Assembly: GCA_004322045.1 (NCBI GenBank)
Contig: SCRN01000004.1
Coordinates: 62,001 to 126,000, forward strand
DNA: 64,000 nucleotides
Reading direction: 5' to 3'
From: Paraburkholderia sp.
Lineage (GTDB): Bacteria; Pseudomonadota; Gammaproteobacteria; Burkholderiales; Burkholderiaceae
In this document: in pieces, positions 1 through 8,942 of the stretch
How the letters are laid out: every line of letters begins with the position of its first letter
Numbering within the stretch: the first letter of the stretch is position 1
Made by a program: the position numbers and the translations under genes
The notes under the pieces: model-generated
The model's database searches: none
Told to the model about the DNA's origin: nothing
Seen by the model: the letters and a program-made list of their open reading frames with translations, nothing else

Positions 1-410
1 TTGCCGCCGTGCTCGGCGTCGCGCCGAGGCTGCCGGACGGCAGCGATGCGACGGCGCCCCGCGCCTCGGGCACGCTCAAGGCGCATTACGCACCGCGCAC
101 GCCGCTTGCGCTGTTGCCGTTCGCGGCGCTCGAACCGATGCTGGGCGAAGCCAGCGCGGCAGGCGTGCGCGTCGCATTGGTCGCTCGCGTTTCGCGCGCC
201 GGCGCATGGGCGGACGCGCCCAACGTTCATTTCATCGCGGCGCCCGAAGATCCGCATCTCTACGCGCGCGAACTCTACGGCTTGCTGCGCGCGCTCGACC
301 GTGCGCAGGTGGCTCGCATCTTCGTCGAAAAGCTCCCCGACACGCCTGAATGGATCGCGGTCAACGACCGGCTCGGCCGCGCGGCGGCGGCGTTCGCGTC
401 CGACGCGTAG
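1..410 (+). CDS. Threonylcarbamoyl-AMP synthase Sua5/TsaC, C-terminal part (5' end outside window)
   Basis: The reading frame is open from the window edge and ends at 410. The visible piece starts with a linker followed by GTLKAHYAP, the hallmark of the C-terminal Sua5 domain, and continues with the Rossmann-like segment (VRVALVARVS, YARELYGLLRALD, VEKLPDTPEWIAVNDRLGRAA). The YrdC catalytic domain that makes threonylcarbamoyl-AMP for tRNA t6A37 synthesis must lie upstream. Presence of this extra domain makes it a Sua5-type enzyme, not a short TsaC. It is convergent with the esterase gene, with only 26 bp between the stops. Two other t6A-related genes, tcdA and tsaE, lie near the other end of the window. 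Confidence 0.88.
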   Translation, partial: AAVLGVAPRLPDGSDATAPRASGTLKAHYAPRTPLALLPFAALEPMLGEASAAGVRVALVARVSRAGAWADAPNVHFIAAPEDPHLYARELYGLLRALDRAQVARIFVEKLPDTPEWIAVNDRLGRAAAAFASDA

Positions 411-436
411 CGCCGCGCGCGCCGCCTCGCCCGCTA

Positions 437-1567
437 TTACTTGCCGATGCCGGCTGCAGCAATCTGGCGTTCGACTTGCTGCGCGAACAACGCGTGCAGG
501 CGTGTCGTCGGGTGCACGCTGTCGGCGAACATATAGCTCTGATCGGCCCCGGCCACCGTGTACATCTGCGGCGAGCAGAACAGCGATGAGGCGAGCGAAG
601 CGCCGAACTGCGCGGGCGTCATGCCGTTCAGGACGCTCGGGTTGGCCTGGCCGTACGCGGTGGCCGAGGAGGCCATCTGCGTGAGGTTGCAGGCCGTGCC
701 CGTGTTGGCGACGGCGAAGCCGTTGGCCGTTGCGTTCGCCGACACGTTGTCGATGAACGAATAGGCGTCGACGTAGATCACCTTGTTCATGATGCCGCCC
801 TGCGTCAGGGCCGTGGTGAGCGTCAGATTGAATGCTTGGCTCAACTGCGTGAGCAGCGCGCCGCCGTCCGACGACGACAAGCCTGCCGGCGTCTTGCCGA
901 TGTCGGGCACATTCGCGAGCACGACCTTCGTCGCGCCGTTTTGCAGCAGCGTGCCCACGGCGCCGGCGAGCGCGATTGCCGCGTTTTCCACCGCGGTCAC
1001 TTCCGTCGCCGCGCTGGCCGGATTGGCGGCGATGATTGCTGCAGCCGTGAAGATGTCGTTCGGGCCGCCTTGGATCATCACGAGCTGGTTGCCGTTGAAG
1101 CTGCCGTGCGCGCTCAGGTAGTTTTGGATCTGCGTCGTAATCGGCACCGTGCTCAGAACCGGGTTGCCGACGCCGGGTTGCAGCGCGACGCGCGCGCCCC
1201 CTTGTGCGTAGCCTAGACCCGATTGCGCGGTGGGCGTGGCCATCGTGAAGCCGCCGGAGTAGGCGGGCGTGAGCGAACTACCGTAGTAGGCGGCGACGTC
1301 TTCGACCCAAACCGAACCCGGGTTCGTCGTGAACTCGCCGCCGCCGAAGTTGGCCTTCGCGTACCAGGCGTAGGTGCCGACGTCGGAGAGACTATCGCCG
1401 AACGAGACGGCCTGCAGCGCCACGCCGCTCGGCGGCGTCGAACTGGCCGGCGTCGAGCTGCCGCCACCGCCGCCGCAGGCTGCGAGCAGCGCGAACGCCG
1501 CGCTCGCGATCGAGCTTTGCGCGAGGCGCAGCCAAGTGTTTCTTCGTGTGTTCTTACCGTGTTCCAT
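437..1567 (-). CDS. SGNH/GDSL-family esterase/lipase, predicted lipoprotein
   Basis: The protein is 376 aa. Residues 1-31 form a lipoprotein signal ending in the lipobox LLAAC (Cys31), followed by a glycine-rich linker. The GDSL block is VSFGDSLSD (nucleophile Ser59), block III is GGPNDIF, and the C-terminal catalytic Asp/His are in DSVHPTT. These identify an SGNH hydrolase, expected in the periplasm or at the outer membrane, acting on esters of unknown nature. I chose the ATG at 1567 because GAGGAG at 1577-1582 is correctly spaced; an ATG at 1576 would abut that ribosome site. The upstream hydroxylase gene ends at 1573, so the two are probably co-transcribed and translationally coupled. Confidence 0.85.
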   Translation of the reverse strand: MEHGKNTRRNTWLRLAQSSIASAAFALLAACGGGGGSSTPASSTPPSGVALQAVSFGDSLSDVGTYAWYAKANFGGGEFTTNPGSVWVEDVAAYYGSSLTPAYSGGFTMATPTAQSGLGYAQGGARVALQPGVGNPVLSTVPITTQIQNYLSAHGSFNGNQLVMIQGGPNDIFTAAAIIAANPASAATEVTAVENAAIALAGAVGTLLQNGATKVVLANVPDIGKTPAGLSSSDGGALLTQLSQAFNLTLTTALTQGGIMNKVIYVDAYSFIDNVSANATANGFAVANTGTACNLTQMASSATAYGQANPSVLNGMTPAQFGASLASSLFCSPQMYTVAGADQSYMFADSVHPTTRLHALFAQQVERQIAAAGIGK

Positions 1568-1572
1568 CGACT

Positions 1573-2475
1573 TCATCTCCTCGTGTATGCGGCATGGCCG
1601 TGATCTGATGTGTATTGCGCTCGCGCCGCGTGGTAAGCCGCCGCCCATTCGGGCGGTCCGAAGATGGCGCGCAGTTTATCGGCAAAGCGGGGCGCGCGCA
1701 TCGCGTCGGCGAGCATCGAGCGCCACTCATGAAAAGTGGCTGTCAAAGGGTTGTAGGTGCGCAGCGGTTCAACGATGCCGTACTGCGGCGCATCGTCCTC
1801 GTCCTCGGGCACATAGGTGCCGAACATCCTGTCCCAGATCACCAGCACGCCCGCAAAATTGCGATCGATGTAACGCGGGTTGCGAGCATGATGGCAGCGA
1901 TGGATCGAAGGTGTGTTCAGCACGTATTCGAGCCAGCCCAAGCGACCGATCGCCTGTGTATGCACGAAGAATTGAAATGCCAGATTGATGAGCACGATGG
2001 CGATGATCTGCTGCGGCGGGAAGCCGAGCAGCGCCAGCGGCGTCCAAAACGCCCACATGCCGGCGATCGGGTACATCAGGCTTTGCCGGAAGGCCGTCGA
2101 TAGATTGAGGCGCTCGGAAGAATGATGGACGACATGCGCGGCCCAGAACCAGCGAATGCGGTGGCTGCACCGGTGAAAGACGTAGTACAGCAGGTCCTGG
2201 ACCAGGAATAGCACCGCGAACGAGAGCCACCCGCCATGCCAAGTAAAGAGTCGAAAGTGGCTGTAGATATACGCGTAGAAGGGGACGACGGCGAGCCACG
2301 CTAGCTTGTCGGCGCCTTGATGCATCAGGGCGAGCGCGGCGTTGCACAGCGTGTCGGGCCAACTGTAGAGCCGATCGGCCCGGCGCGTGCGCGCGAGGTG
2401 CCACGCCTCCCAGCCGATGCATGCGAGAAAGACGGGCGCCATGGCGAGCAGAAGCAATTCGGCGTCGAATTGCAT
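1573..2475 (-). CDS. Sterol desaturase / fatty acid hydroxylase family membrane protein
   Basis: This 300-aa protein has several hydrophobic segments and the histidine clusters of the di-iron membrane hydroxylase superfamily: HRCSH, HVVHH and a late HRCHH. These ligate the two irons that hydroxylate or desaturate a lipid. The substrate cannot be told from sequence; bacterial members act on sterol-like, carotenoid or acyl substrates. The start at 2475 is supported by an AAGGAGG-type site a few bases upstream. It is followed within a few bases by the GDSL lipoprotein gene, which suggests a joint role in lipid or ester metabolism. That link is inference. Confidence 0.85.
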   Translation of the reverse strand: MQFDAELLLLAMAPVFLACIGWEAWHLARTRRADRLYSWPDTLCNAALALMHQGADKLAWLAVVPFYAYIYSHFRLFTWHGGWLSFAVLFLVQDLLYYVFHRCSHRIRWFWAAHVVHHSSERLNLSTAFRQSLMYPIAGMWAFWTPLALLGFPPQQIIAIVLINLAFQFFVHTQAIGRLGWLEYVLNTPSIHRCHHARNPRYIDRNFAGVLVIWDRMFGTYVPEDEDDAPQYGIVEPLRTYNPLTATFHEWRSMLADAMRAPRFADKLRAIFGPPEWAAAYHAARAQYTSDHGHAAYTRR

Positions 2476-2755
2476 GACGTCTTCCTCCTTCGTGTCTCGT
2501 AGTTATGGATGCTCGGATTCCTCGCGGCATGCGCGGCGGCCTTGGCGCCGACGCGCGGGACACACGCCTTCATCCGCTCGCACGCCGGTCGTTGCCCGAC
2601 AGCGTACACGCTCGCACCGCGGCCGGCGTCATTTGGTCGTAGAAGAAATATTCGGTGGGCGGCGCCGAACGCCGCACGCGGGCCTGTCCCCCGTTGCGGT
2701 GTTTGCTCTCGGCGCTGCTGCGGTGAGCGCAGCCCGGAATGAGCGTGGATAGGCC
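2476..2755. other. Intergenic region between dacB 3' end and hydroxylase gene
   Basis: About 280 bp without a convincing gene. It holds the ribosome-binding site of the hydroxylase gene at its left edge and presumably that gene's promoter. Open frames cross it on both strands, but none has a ribosome site or a recognisable domain. I see no clear terminator hairpin with a T-run downstream of dacB. Confidence 0.4.
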
Positions 2756-4366
2756 CTAGCGCAATCCCCGATAGACCCACTCGAGCAGGGCGTCGTGGGC
2801 GGCGCGCGCCCCGCCGGCGCGCTTGTCGTTGATGAAGCTGACCACCACGTAGCTTTGGCCATCCGCAGCCGCGACATAGCCTGCGATCGCACGTACGTCG
2901 TTGAGCGTGCCTGTCTTGATATGGGCGTTGCCGAGCACCGGTTCGCTGCGCAGCCGGTTGCGCATGGTGCCGTCCACGCCGGCGACGGGCAGCGACGCGA
3001 CGAACACCTGCGCGACCGGGCTCGCGTTCGCGTTTTGCAGCAAGTCGGCCAGCGATTTTGCGCTGATGTGTTCCTCGCGCGAAAGGCCGGAGCCGTTCGC
3101 GAGCGTGAGCTCGGGCATATCGAGCGCTTGCGTGTGCAGAAAGCGTTCGATCACGGCGGTGGACTTCGCGGGCGTGGCGGGCGGTTTGTCCACAACGGCG
3201 CCGATCGTCAAGAACAGGTTGCGCGCCATGACGTTGTTGCTGAACTTGTTGATGTCGCGCACGACGTCCGCCAACACGGGGCCGCGATGCGTCGCGATCA
3301 GCCGCGCGCCGGAGGGCACCGGCCCCTCGTGGGTGGTGCCTTCGAACGAGCCGCCCACCGAGCGCCATAACGCGAGAAAGCCGCCGGCGAAGAAGGCGGT
3401 GTGATCGAGCATGGCGAGATTGATCGTGCGCGGTCCGCAGCGCAACGGGTAGTCGCCCGAAAACAATGCATCCACGGTGCCGTCCTGCTGGCGCGTGACG
3501 CTCGGCGTGAGCGCCGTGTCCACGCCGACGCAGGCCCCGGCGCTGGCGTGCAGCGTGTTGTCGACCTGCAGTTGCGCGAGCGCCGGAATGACGTCGATCG
3601 CGACGCTGCCGTCCGGCGACGGCGTGAGCGTGAAAGACAGCGATTTGAACGCGTAAAGCAGCGGATCGGGGCCGACGTTGTACGGCGCTTCCGCATCGTC
3701 GTCGAAGGGCGGCAAATCGCGCGTGGACGGATCGAAAAAGCGCTTGTCGAGGACGAGCGCGCCGTCGATCCCGTTGATGCCGGCTTGGCGGATTTTATTG
3801 ACTAGATCGATCAGTTCCTCGGGCACGAGCTTCGGATCGCCCGTGCCCTGGATGTAAAGGTTGCCGTGCAGCATCCCGTTGCGGTCGAGGTCGCCGTCGG
3901 CATACGCGCTCGTGCGCCAACGGTAGTCGGGGCCGAGCACCGACAGGCCCGCGTATGTCGTGACGAGCTTCATGGTCGATGCCGGCAGCATCGGCGTTTG
4001 CGGGTTCAGAGCGACGAGCGGCGTGCGATCGCCGATGCGTTCGACGACGACGCTCACCGACGAAAGCGGCACGTCCGCGCGCTTGAGCGCACTCGTGACC
4101 GACACGGGCAACTGCGCCACGACGGGTGCGCGGGCATGACGCCGCAGTTTGCGGGCGTCGGCCGGGCCGGCCGCGGTGAGGGTGATAGCCGTGATGAGTG
4201 CGCATGCCACGCGCCAACGAGCTTCGCCGCGCGGCGGGCGCGGGGCGGATGCGGCGCATGCACGGGTCGCAGCCGACGGATCGAGTGCGGGACGGCGAGA
4301 GAAAAGGCGGAACGAAGCAAGAACGGTGGGGCGGCGAGTCGACGGAAATAGTGAAGCGATCGTCAT
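2756..4366 (-). CDS. dacB: D-alanyl-D-alanine carboxypeptidase/endopeptidase (PBP4 type)
   Basis: A 536-aa class C low-molecular-mass penicillin-binding protein. The three active-site motifs are present: SxxK as STMK (Ser130, Lys133), SxN as SNN (376-378) and KTG (484-486). The long insert between motifs 1 and 2 is typical of PBP4. A hydrophobic stretch near residues 52-68 ending in an ADA signal-peptidase-like site looks like the signal peptide, so the true start may lie some 40-50 residues inside the longest frame. The enzyme trims pentapeptide stems and cleaves cross-links in the periplasm. The gene is divergent from the response regulator gene, about 170 bp away. Confidence 0.93.
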   Translation of the reverse strand: MTIASLFPSTRRPTVLASFRLFSRRPALDPSAATRACAASAPRPPRGEARWRVACALITAITLTAAGPADARKLRRHARAPVVAQLPVSVTSALKRADVPLSSVSVVVERIGDRTPLVALNPQTPMLPASTMKLVTTYAGLSVLGPDYRWRTSAYADGDLDRNGMLHGNLYIQGTGDPKLVPEELIDLVNKIRQAGINGIDGALVLDKRFFDPSTRDLPPFDDDAEAPYNVGPDPLLYAFKSLSFTLTPSPDGSVAIDVIPALAQLQVDNTLHASAGACVGVDTALTPSVTRQQDGTVDALFSGDYPLRCGPRTINLAMLDHTAFFAGGFLALWRSVGGSFEGTTHEGPVPSGARLIATHRGPVLADVVRDINKFSNNVMARNLFLTIGAVVDKPPATPAKSTAVIERFLHTQALDMPELTLANGSGLSREEHISAKSLADLLQNANASPVAQVFVASLPVAGVDGTMRNRLRSEPVLGNAHIKTGTLNDVRAIAGYVAAADGQSYVVVSFINDKRAGGARAAHDALLEWVYRGLR

Positions 4367-4537
4367 GGAGGATTGCGCAAAAAGCCGATGGCGAGGGTGC
4401 GGCGCGCGGGATGCGACGCGGCGAGCGCTTATTGTAGGGCGCGCGCGGCGGGAACCGCACGGGAAGTTTCCGGATCGGACCCGCTAGAATGCACGTATAT
4501 GGGTCAACTCCGAAGTGCCGAGACCGAGTGTGAGGCG

Positions 4538-5197
4538 ATGAGAATATTGCTAGTCGAAGACGACCGAATGATCGCCGAAGGCGTGCGCAAGGCGTTGCGC
4601 GGCGAAGGCTTCGCGGTCGATTGGGTGCAGGATGGCGAGGCTGCGCTGACCGCTGCGGGCGCCGAGACCTACGATCTCGTTCTGCTCGACTTGGGCCTGC
4701 CCAAGCGCGATGGGCTCGACGTGTTGCGCGCATTGCGCGCGCGCGGCAATGCGCTGCCGGTGTTGATCGTGACGGCGCGCGACGCCGTGGCCGATCGCGT
4801 GAAGGGGCTCGACGCCGGGGCCGACGACTATCTCGTCAAACCGTTCGACCTCGACGAGCTTGGCGCGCGCATGCGCGCCCTCATTCGACGCCAAGCCGGC
4901 CGGTGCGAGTCCGTGATCCGGCACGGCCCGCTGACGCTCGATTCGGCCGCGCACCAAGTGACACTGGACGGCGCGCCGGTCTCGCTCTCGGCGCGAGAGT
5001 TCGCGTTGCTCGAGGCGCTGCTGGCACGGCCAGGCGCGGTGCTCTCCAAGACTCAGCTCGAAGAAAAGATGTACGGCTGGGGCGAGGAGATCGGCAGCAA
5101 CACTGTCGAGGTGTACATTCACGCGCTGCGCAAGAAGCTCGGCGCCGATCTGATCCGCAACGTACGCGGCCTTGGCTACATGATCTCGAAGGATTAG
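4538..5197 (+). CDS. OmpR/PhoB-family response regulator, QseB/PmrA-like
   Basis: The protein has 219 aa. The receiver domain (1-115) has the acidic pocket at EDD (7-9), phospho-acceptor Asp51 in LLDLGLP, Thr in VTARD and Lys101 in VKPFD. The winged-helix DNA-binding domain (about 125-219) ends with VEVYIHALRKKLG and IRNVRGLGYMI. Overall it closely resembles QseB/PmrA regulators. I chose the ATG at 4538 because the receiver domain begins exactly there; the frame runs further upstream without homology. The cognate kinase gene follows after 54 bp. A PmrA-type TTAA direct repeat downstream, in front of the HtrA protease gene, is a likely target. Confidence 0.92.
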   Translation: MRILLVEDDRMIAEGVRKALRGEGFAVDWVQDGEAALTAAGAETYDLVLLDLGLPKRDGLDVLRALRARGNALPVLIVTARDAVADRVKGLDAGADDYLVKPFDLDELGARMRALIRRQAGRCESVIRHGPLTLDSAAHQVTLDGAPVSLSAREFALLEALLARPGAVLSKTQLEEKMYGWGEEIGSNTVEVYIHALRKKLGADLIRNVRGLGYMISKD

Positions 5198-5251
5198 GGC
5201 GACCAGCGCGACGCTACGCACTGCAACGCAAACCGAGGAACCGACGTCTCG

Positions 5252-6556
5252 ATGCAATCCATTCGCCGTCAATTGCTGTTTTGGCTGCTCGGAATCGTGC
5301 TGGCCGGCGTGGGCCTGGCCGGCTGGTTGATTTACCGGCAGGCCTTGGCCGAGGCCAACGAGCTGTTCGATTACCAACTGCAGGAAATCGCCGCTGCGTT
5401 GCCGTCCGAGCCGTTCGCGCAGATTTTCGGCGCTCACAACGACGCCGACGAAGGGATCGTCATTCAGATCTGGAGCCGCACGGGCGCGCTGATGTACTAC
5501 TCGCACCCGCGCGCGCCGCTGGCCCCGCGCGCCGAGCTCGGGTTTTCGACCGAGCGCACGGACCGAGGCGATTGGCGCGTGTACGGCGCCATCGTCGGCG
5601 ATAACGTCGTGCAACTCGCGCAGCCGTTGTCCGTGCGCAATCGTCTCGCGGCCAACGTCGCCTTGCGCACGTTATGGCCGCTAATCGTCTTGCTGCCGTT
5701 TCTCGGCGCGGCCGTTTGGGGCGTCGTCGGACGCGGGCTCGCGCCGCTCGCGCGCGTCACGCGCGCGCTCGACGCACGCCGGCCGGATGCGCTCGACCCG
5801 CTGCCCGATGCGCGGCTGCCGCTCGAAGTGCGTCCGCTCGTGCGCGCGCTGAACGGGTTGCTCGCGCGCTTATCGTCGGCGCTGGACACGCAACGCGCGT
5901 TCGTCGCCGACGCCGCGCACGAACTACGCACCCCGCTGGCCGCCGTGCAGATTCAATCGCAGCTCGTCGCGCGTGCGCAAGACGCCGATGCGCGCAAAGA
6001 GGCGCTGGCCGACTTGCAGGCGGGCGTCACGCGCGCGACGCGCTTGGCCGAGCAACTGCTCGCATTGGCGCGGGCGGAGCCCGATGCGAACGCCGTCAAG
6101 GAAGCCATCGATTTGCGCACGCTGCTCGCCGATTGTGTCGCCGCGCATGCGCCTATCGCCGAGCGCCGCGGCATCGATCTCGGTTTCGAGCGGGCGCAAT
6201 CGGCCACCGTGTCGGGCGATGCCGATTCGCTGCGCGTCATGTTCGGCAATCTGCTCGATAACGCCGTCAAATACACGCCGGCCGGCGGCCGGATCGACGT
6301 GACGCTTTCCGCACAAGCCGACGGCAGCGGCGCTTGCGTGCAGATCGCCGACAGTGGGCCGGGCATTCCGGCCGATGAGCGCGACCGCGTATTCGACCGC
6401 TTTTATCGCGACGCGTCGGCGCGGGCGCGCACCGACGTCTCGGGCAGCGGGCTCGGACTCGCGATCGTCAAGCGCGTCGCCAGGCAGCATGGCGCCGCGA
6501 TCGAACTCGGCGATGCGCCGCTCGGCGGCCTGCTCGTCACGGTGAAGTTTTCCTGA
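5252..6556 (+). CDS. Sensor histidine kinase, QseC/PmrB-like
   Basis: The kinase has 434 aa. A transmembrane helix lies at about 8-28, a periplasmic sensor segment of about 110 residues follows, and a second helix lies at about 140-160. The dimerisation/phosphoacceptor box FVADAAHELRTPLA places the phosphorylated His at 223. The ATPase domain shows the N box (NLLDNAVKYTP), G1 (DSGPGIP), F box (DRFYR) and G2 (GSGLGLAIVKRV). It should phosphorylate the regulator encoded just upstream. The signal sensed is unknown; QseC-type relatives respond to catecholamines or cations, but no metal-binding motif stands out here. Confidence 0.92.
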   Translation: MQSIRRQLLFWLLGIVLAGVGLAGWLIYRQALAEANELFDYQLQEIAAALPSEPFAQIFGAHNDADEGIVIQIWSRTGALMYYSHPRAPLAPRAELGFSTERTDRGDWRVYGAIVGDNVVQLAQPLSVRNRLAANVALRTLWPLIVLLPFLGAAVWGVVGRGLAPLARVTRALDARRPDALDPLPDARLPLEVRPLVRALNGLLARLSSALDTQRAFVADAAHELRTPLAAVQIQSQLVARAQDADARKEALADLQAGVTRATRLAEQLLALARAEPDANAVKEAIDLRTLLADCVAAHAPIAERRGIDLGFERAQSATVSGDADSLRVMFGNLLDNAVKYTPAGGRIDVTLSAQADGSGACVQIADSGPGIPADERDRVFDRFYRDASARARTDVSGSGLGLAIVKRVARQHGAAIELGDAPLGGLLVTVKFS

Positions 6557-6629
6557 GGCGCAACGCGGCGCGAGCCGGTCGGGCAGACGTCCTGCCTCGT
6601 TTTTGGACCGGCAATCGGACCGTTTTACG

Positions 6630-6646
6630 GTTAAGTCTCCTTTAAG
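6630..6646 (+). promoter_or_regulatory. Candidate PmrA/QseB-type response-regulator box
   Basis: GTTAAG-TCTCC-TTTAAG is a direct repeat of TTAAG with a period of 11 bp. It fits the YTTAAK-N5-YTTAAK pattern known for BasR/PmrA and related regulators, apart from the first base. It lies 47 bp before the HtrA start codon and 73 bp after the kinase stop codon, where an activator box would sit. Confidence 0.6.
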
Positions 6647-6692
6647 CCAGCGCTTTTACTCTGCTTCACATCAAGCAAGGAGGCCTTTTCCT

Positions 6693-8189
6693 ATGAACGC
6701 AAGAACGCTCTCTCGCGGCGCCGTGGCGATCGCCGTCGCCGCCGCGCTCTCGGCCGGCTATGTGGCCGGCACGCGTCACACCGATCCGCACATCATCACG
6801 GCCGCGCAAGCCGCCGCGCTGATGCCGGCCGAGGCGGCCGCCAAAACGGGTATCCCCGACTTTTCCGGGCTCGTGGAAACCTACGGGCCGGCCGTCGTCA
6901 ACATCAGCGCGAAGCATGTCGTCAAGCATACGGCGCGCCGCTCGATGCAGCAGTTGCCGGTCGATCCGAACGATCCGTTCTACCAATTCTTCAAGCGGTT
7001 CTACGGCCAATTCCCGGGCGCGGGCGGCAACGGCGGCGAAGATGGCGGCGGGCAAGACGACACGCCAAGCGCGAGCCTCGGCTCGGGCTTCATCATCAGC
7101 AATGACGGCTACATCTTGACGAACGCGCACGTGGTCGATGGCGCCAACGTCGTCACGGTCAAGCTGACGGACAAGCGCGAGTTCCGTGCGAAGGTGGTGG
7201 GCGCCGACAAGCAGTCCGACGTGGCGGTCCTCAAGATCAGCGCGACGAATCTGCCCACCGTGAAGATCGGCGATCCGAACCAGAGCAAGGTCGGGCAATG
7301 GGTGGTTGCGATCGGCTCGCCGTACGGTTTCGACAATACGGTCACCTCGGGCATCATCAGCGCGAAGGCGCGCTCGCTGCCCAATGAGAACTACACGCCG
7401 TTCATCCAAACCGACGTGCCGGTCAACCCAGGCAACTCGGGCGGTCCGCTGTTCAATCTGCAAGGACAGGTGATCGGGATCAATTCGATGATCTACTCGC
7501 AGACGGGCGGCTTCCAAGGGCTCTCGTTCGCGATTCCGATCGATGAAGCGATACGTGTCAAGGACGAGCTCGTCAAAACCGGCCACGTCAGCCGCGGCAG
7601 GCTCGGCGTGGCGGTGCAGGGCGTGAATCAGACGCTGGCCGATTCCTTCGGCCTGCAAAAGCCCGTGGGCGCGCTCGTCAGCTCGGTCGATCCGGGCGGT
7701 CCCGCGGCCAAGGCGGGTTTGCAGGCCGGCGACGTGATTCTGGCCGTCAACGGCTCGGCCGTGAACGATTCGACCGATCTGCCTTCGCAGATCGCCAGCA
7801 TGAAGCCGGGAACCAAGGCTACGCTCGATGTCTGGCGCGATAAGAGCAAGAAGCAGTTGACCGTGACGCTCGGCTCGCTGTCCGATACGAAACTCGCCGA
7901 CAGCGGTGGGCAGGCCACCGAACAGGGCCGCCTGGGCGTCGCCGTGCGCGCGCTCACGCCGCAGGAGCGCAGCGGCACCTCGCTCTCGCACGGGTTGCTC
8001 GTGCAGCAATCGAGCGGTCCGGCAGCGAGCGCGGGCATTCAGCCCGGCGACGTCATTCTCGCGGTCAATGGCCGCCCGGTCACCTCGGTGGAACAGTTGC
8101 GGCAGGTGATCGCAAAAGCCGGCAATAGTGTCGCGCTGCTGATCCAACGCGACAACGCGCAGATCTTCGTCCCCGTCGATTTGGGCTGA
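6693..8189 (+). CDS. Do-family (DegP/HtrA/MucD) periplasmic serine protease
   Basis: The protein has 498 aa. A signal/anchor sequence (about 8-26) leads to a trypsin-like domain with His146 (LTNAHVVDG), Asp176 (QSDVAVL) and Ser249 (NPGNSGGPLF). Two PDZ domains follow, starting near GRLGVAVQG and GRLGVAVRA. The architecture is that of periplasmic quality-control proteases. The ATG at 6693 is preceded by AAGGAGG with 9-bp spacing; the frame extends further upstream but without this signal. The gene follows a two-component pair and has a PmrA-like box in its promoter region, so envelope-stress control by that pair is likely. Confidence 0.93.
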   Translation: MNARTLSRGAVAIAVAAALSAGYVAGTRHTDPHIITAAQAAALMPAEAAAKTGIPDFSGLVETYGPAVVNISAKHVVKHTARRSMQQLPVDPNDPFYQFFKRFYGQFPGAGGNGGEDGGGQDDTPSASLGSGFIISNDGYILTNAHVVDGANVVTVKLTDKREFRAKVVGADKQSDVAVLKISATNLPTVKIGDPNQSKVGQWVVAIGSPYGFDNTVTSGIISAKARSLPNENYTPFIQTDVPVNPGNSGGPLFNLQGQVIGINSMIYSQTGGFQGLSFAIPIDEAIRVKDELVKTGHVSRGRLGVAVQGVNQTLADSFGLQKPVGALVSSVDPGGPAAKAGLQAGDVILAVNGSAVNDSTDLPSQIASMKPGTKATLDVWRDKSKKQLTVTLGSLSDTKLADSGGQATEQGRLGVAVRALTPQERSGTSLSHGLLVQQSSGPAASAGIQPGDVILAVNGRPVTSVEQLRQVIAKAGNSVALLIQRDNAQIFVPVDLG

Positions 8190-8317
8190 ACCTGGCGCGC
8201 GCCGTCCCATAGCCGGATGGCGCGCGGGAACGGGCCTTGCTCGCCCGTTCCTTTGAGCGCTGCAGTCGCCCAGGCGGTTTCTCGACGGCGGGCGCACGAT
8301 CTGAAAGGAGCGATGCC

Positions 8318-8809
8318 ATGAAAACGCAAACGAACAAGAAAACGGTCCTCGCCGCGGCTTTTGCCGCGCTCTCGCTCGGCGTGACGGCCGGGGCATTTGC
8401 GCAGGGTTCCGGCGCGGTCGGCGGTACGACCACCGATATGACGAGCGCCGGCAACGAGAACGGCGGCGGGATGCCGCAAATCCAGCACGAGGGTGATGTC
8501 GCCTATGTGTCGGGCGGCGTGGGCAGCGACGAATCGGCGGCGCTCAAACGCGCCGAGCATCAATGGCCGCTCGCGATGCGTTTCACGGGACCGGGCGCCG
8601 ACTATCTTGCCGATGTTCACGTGCGCATCGTCGGCCCGCACGACGCGCAGGTGCTCAAAGCCGATTCGAAGGGGCCTTACATGTTGGTGAAGCTGCCCGC
8701 GGGCACCTATACCGTCCACGCGCGGTACAAGGACGAGGACCAAACTCGCCAGGTTCATGTCTCCAAGGGGCCGGGCGCGCGCGCCGATTTTCACTGGAAT
8801 ACGCAGTAG
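8318..8809 (+). CDS. Secreted protein with carboxypeptidase regulatory-like (Ig-like) fold
   Basis: The protein is 163 aa. Residues 1-28 are a typical signal peptide ending at AFAQ. A Gly/Asn-rich linker precedes a compact beta-rich domain from about 80 onward (ADVHVRIVGP, YMLVKLPAGTYTVHARYKDE, RQVHVSKG) that matches the carboxypeptidase-regulatory/DUF4198-like beta sandwich. No catalytic residues are apparent and its role is unknown. The start at 8318 is backed by GAAAGGAG upstream. Similar small secreted proteins are common in Burkholderiaceae; that point is from memory. Confidence 0.65.
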   Translation: MKTQTNKKTVLAAAFAALSLGVTAGAFAQGSGAVGGTTTDMTSAGNENGGGMPQIQHEGDVAYVSGGVGSDESAALKRAEHQWPLAMRFTGPGADYLADVHVRIVGPHDAQVLKADSKGPYMLVKLPAGTYTVHARYKDEDQTRQVHVSKGPGARADFHWNTQ

Positions 8810-8864
8810 GATACGCAGCAGCGCACAGTTTGGTCGCCACGCGGCCCGACTTTCGCAGATAATG

Positions 8865-8895
8865 AAGCCACGGGCGCCCGCTCGTGGCTTTTTTG
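8865..8895 (+). terminator. Rho-independent terminator
   Basis: AAGCCACG pairs perfectly with CGTGGCTT across a 10-nt loop and the second arm runs into TTTTTT. It lies 55 bp after the stop codon of the secreted-protein gene, so that gene is separated transcriptionally from the DUF427 gene. Confidence 0.85.
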
Positions 8896-8942
8896 TGCAT
8901 CGCACACGGGCACCCGGCATACGCCTTGCGGGAGGAACTGCC

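Noticed and set aside
2509-2742. A 77-codon plus-strand frame in the gap next to dacB
   Set aside because: There is no ribosome site, the translation is Ala/Arg/Cys-rich without a fold, and the frame has no homology I recognise.
8194-8225. GGCGCGC/GCGCGCC repeat after the HtrA gene as a terminator
   Set aside because: The arms are simple GC alternations that can pair in several registers, the loop is long and no T-run follows.
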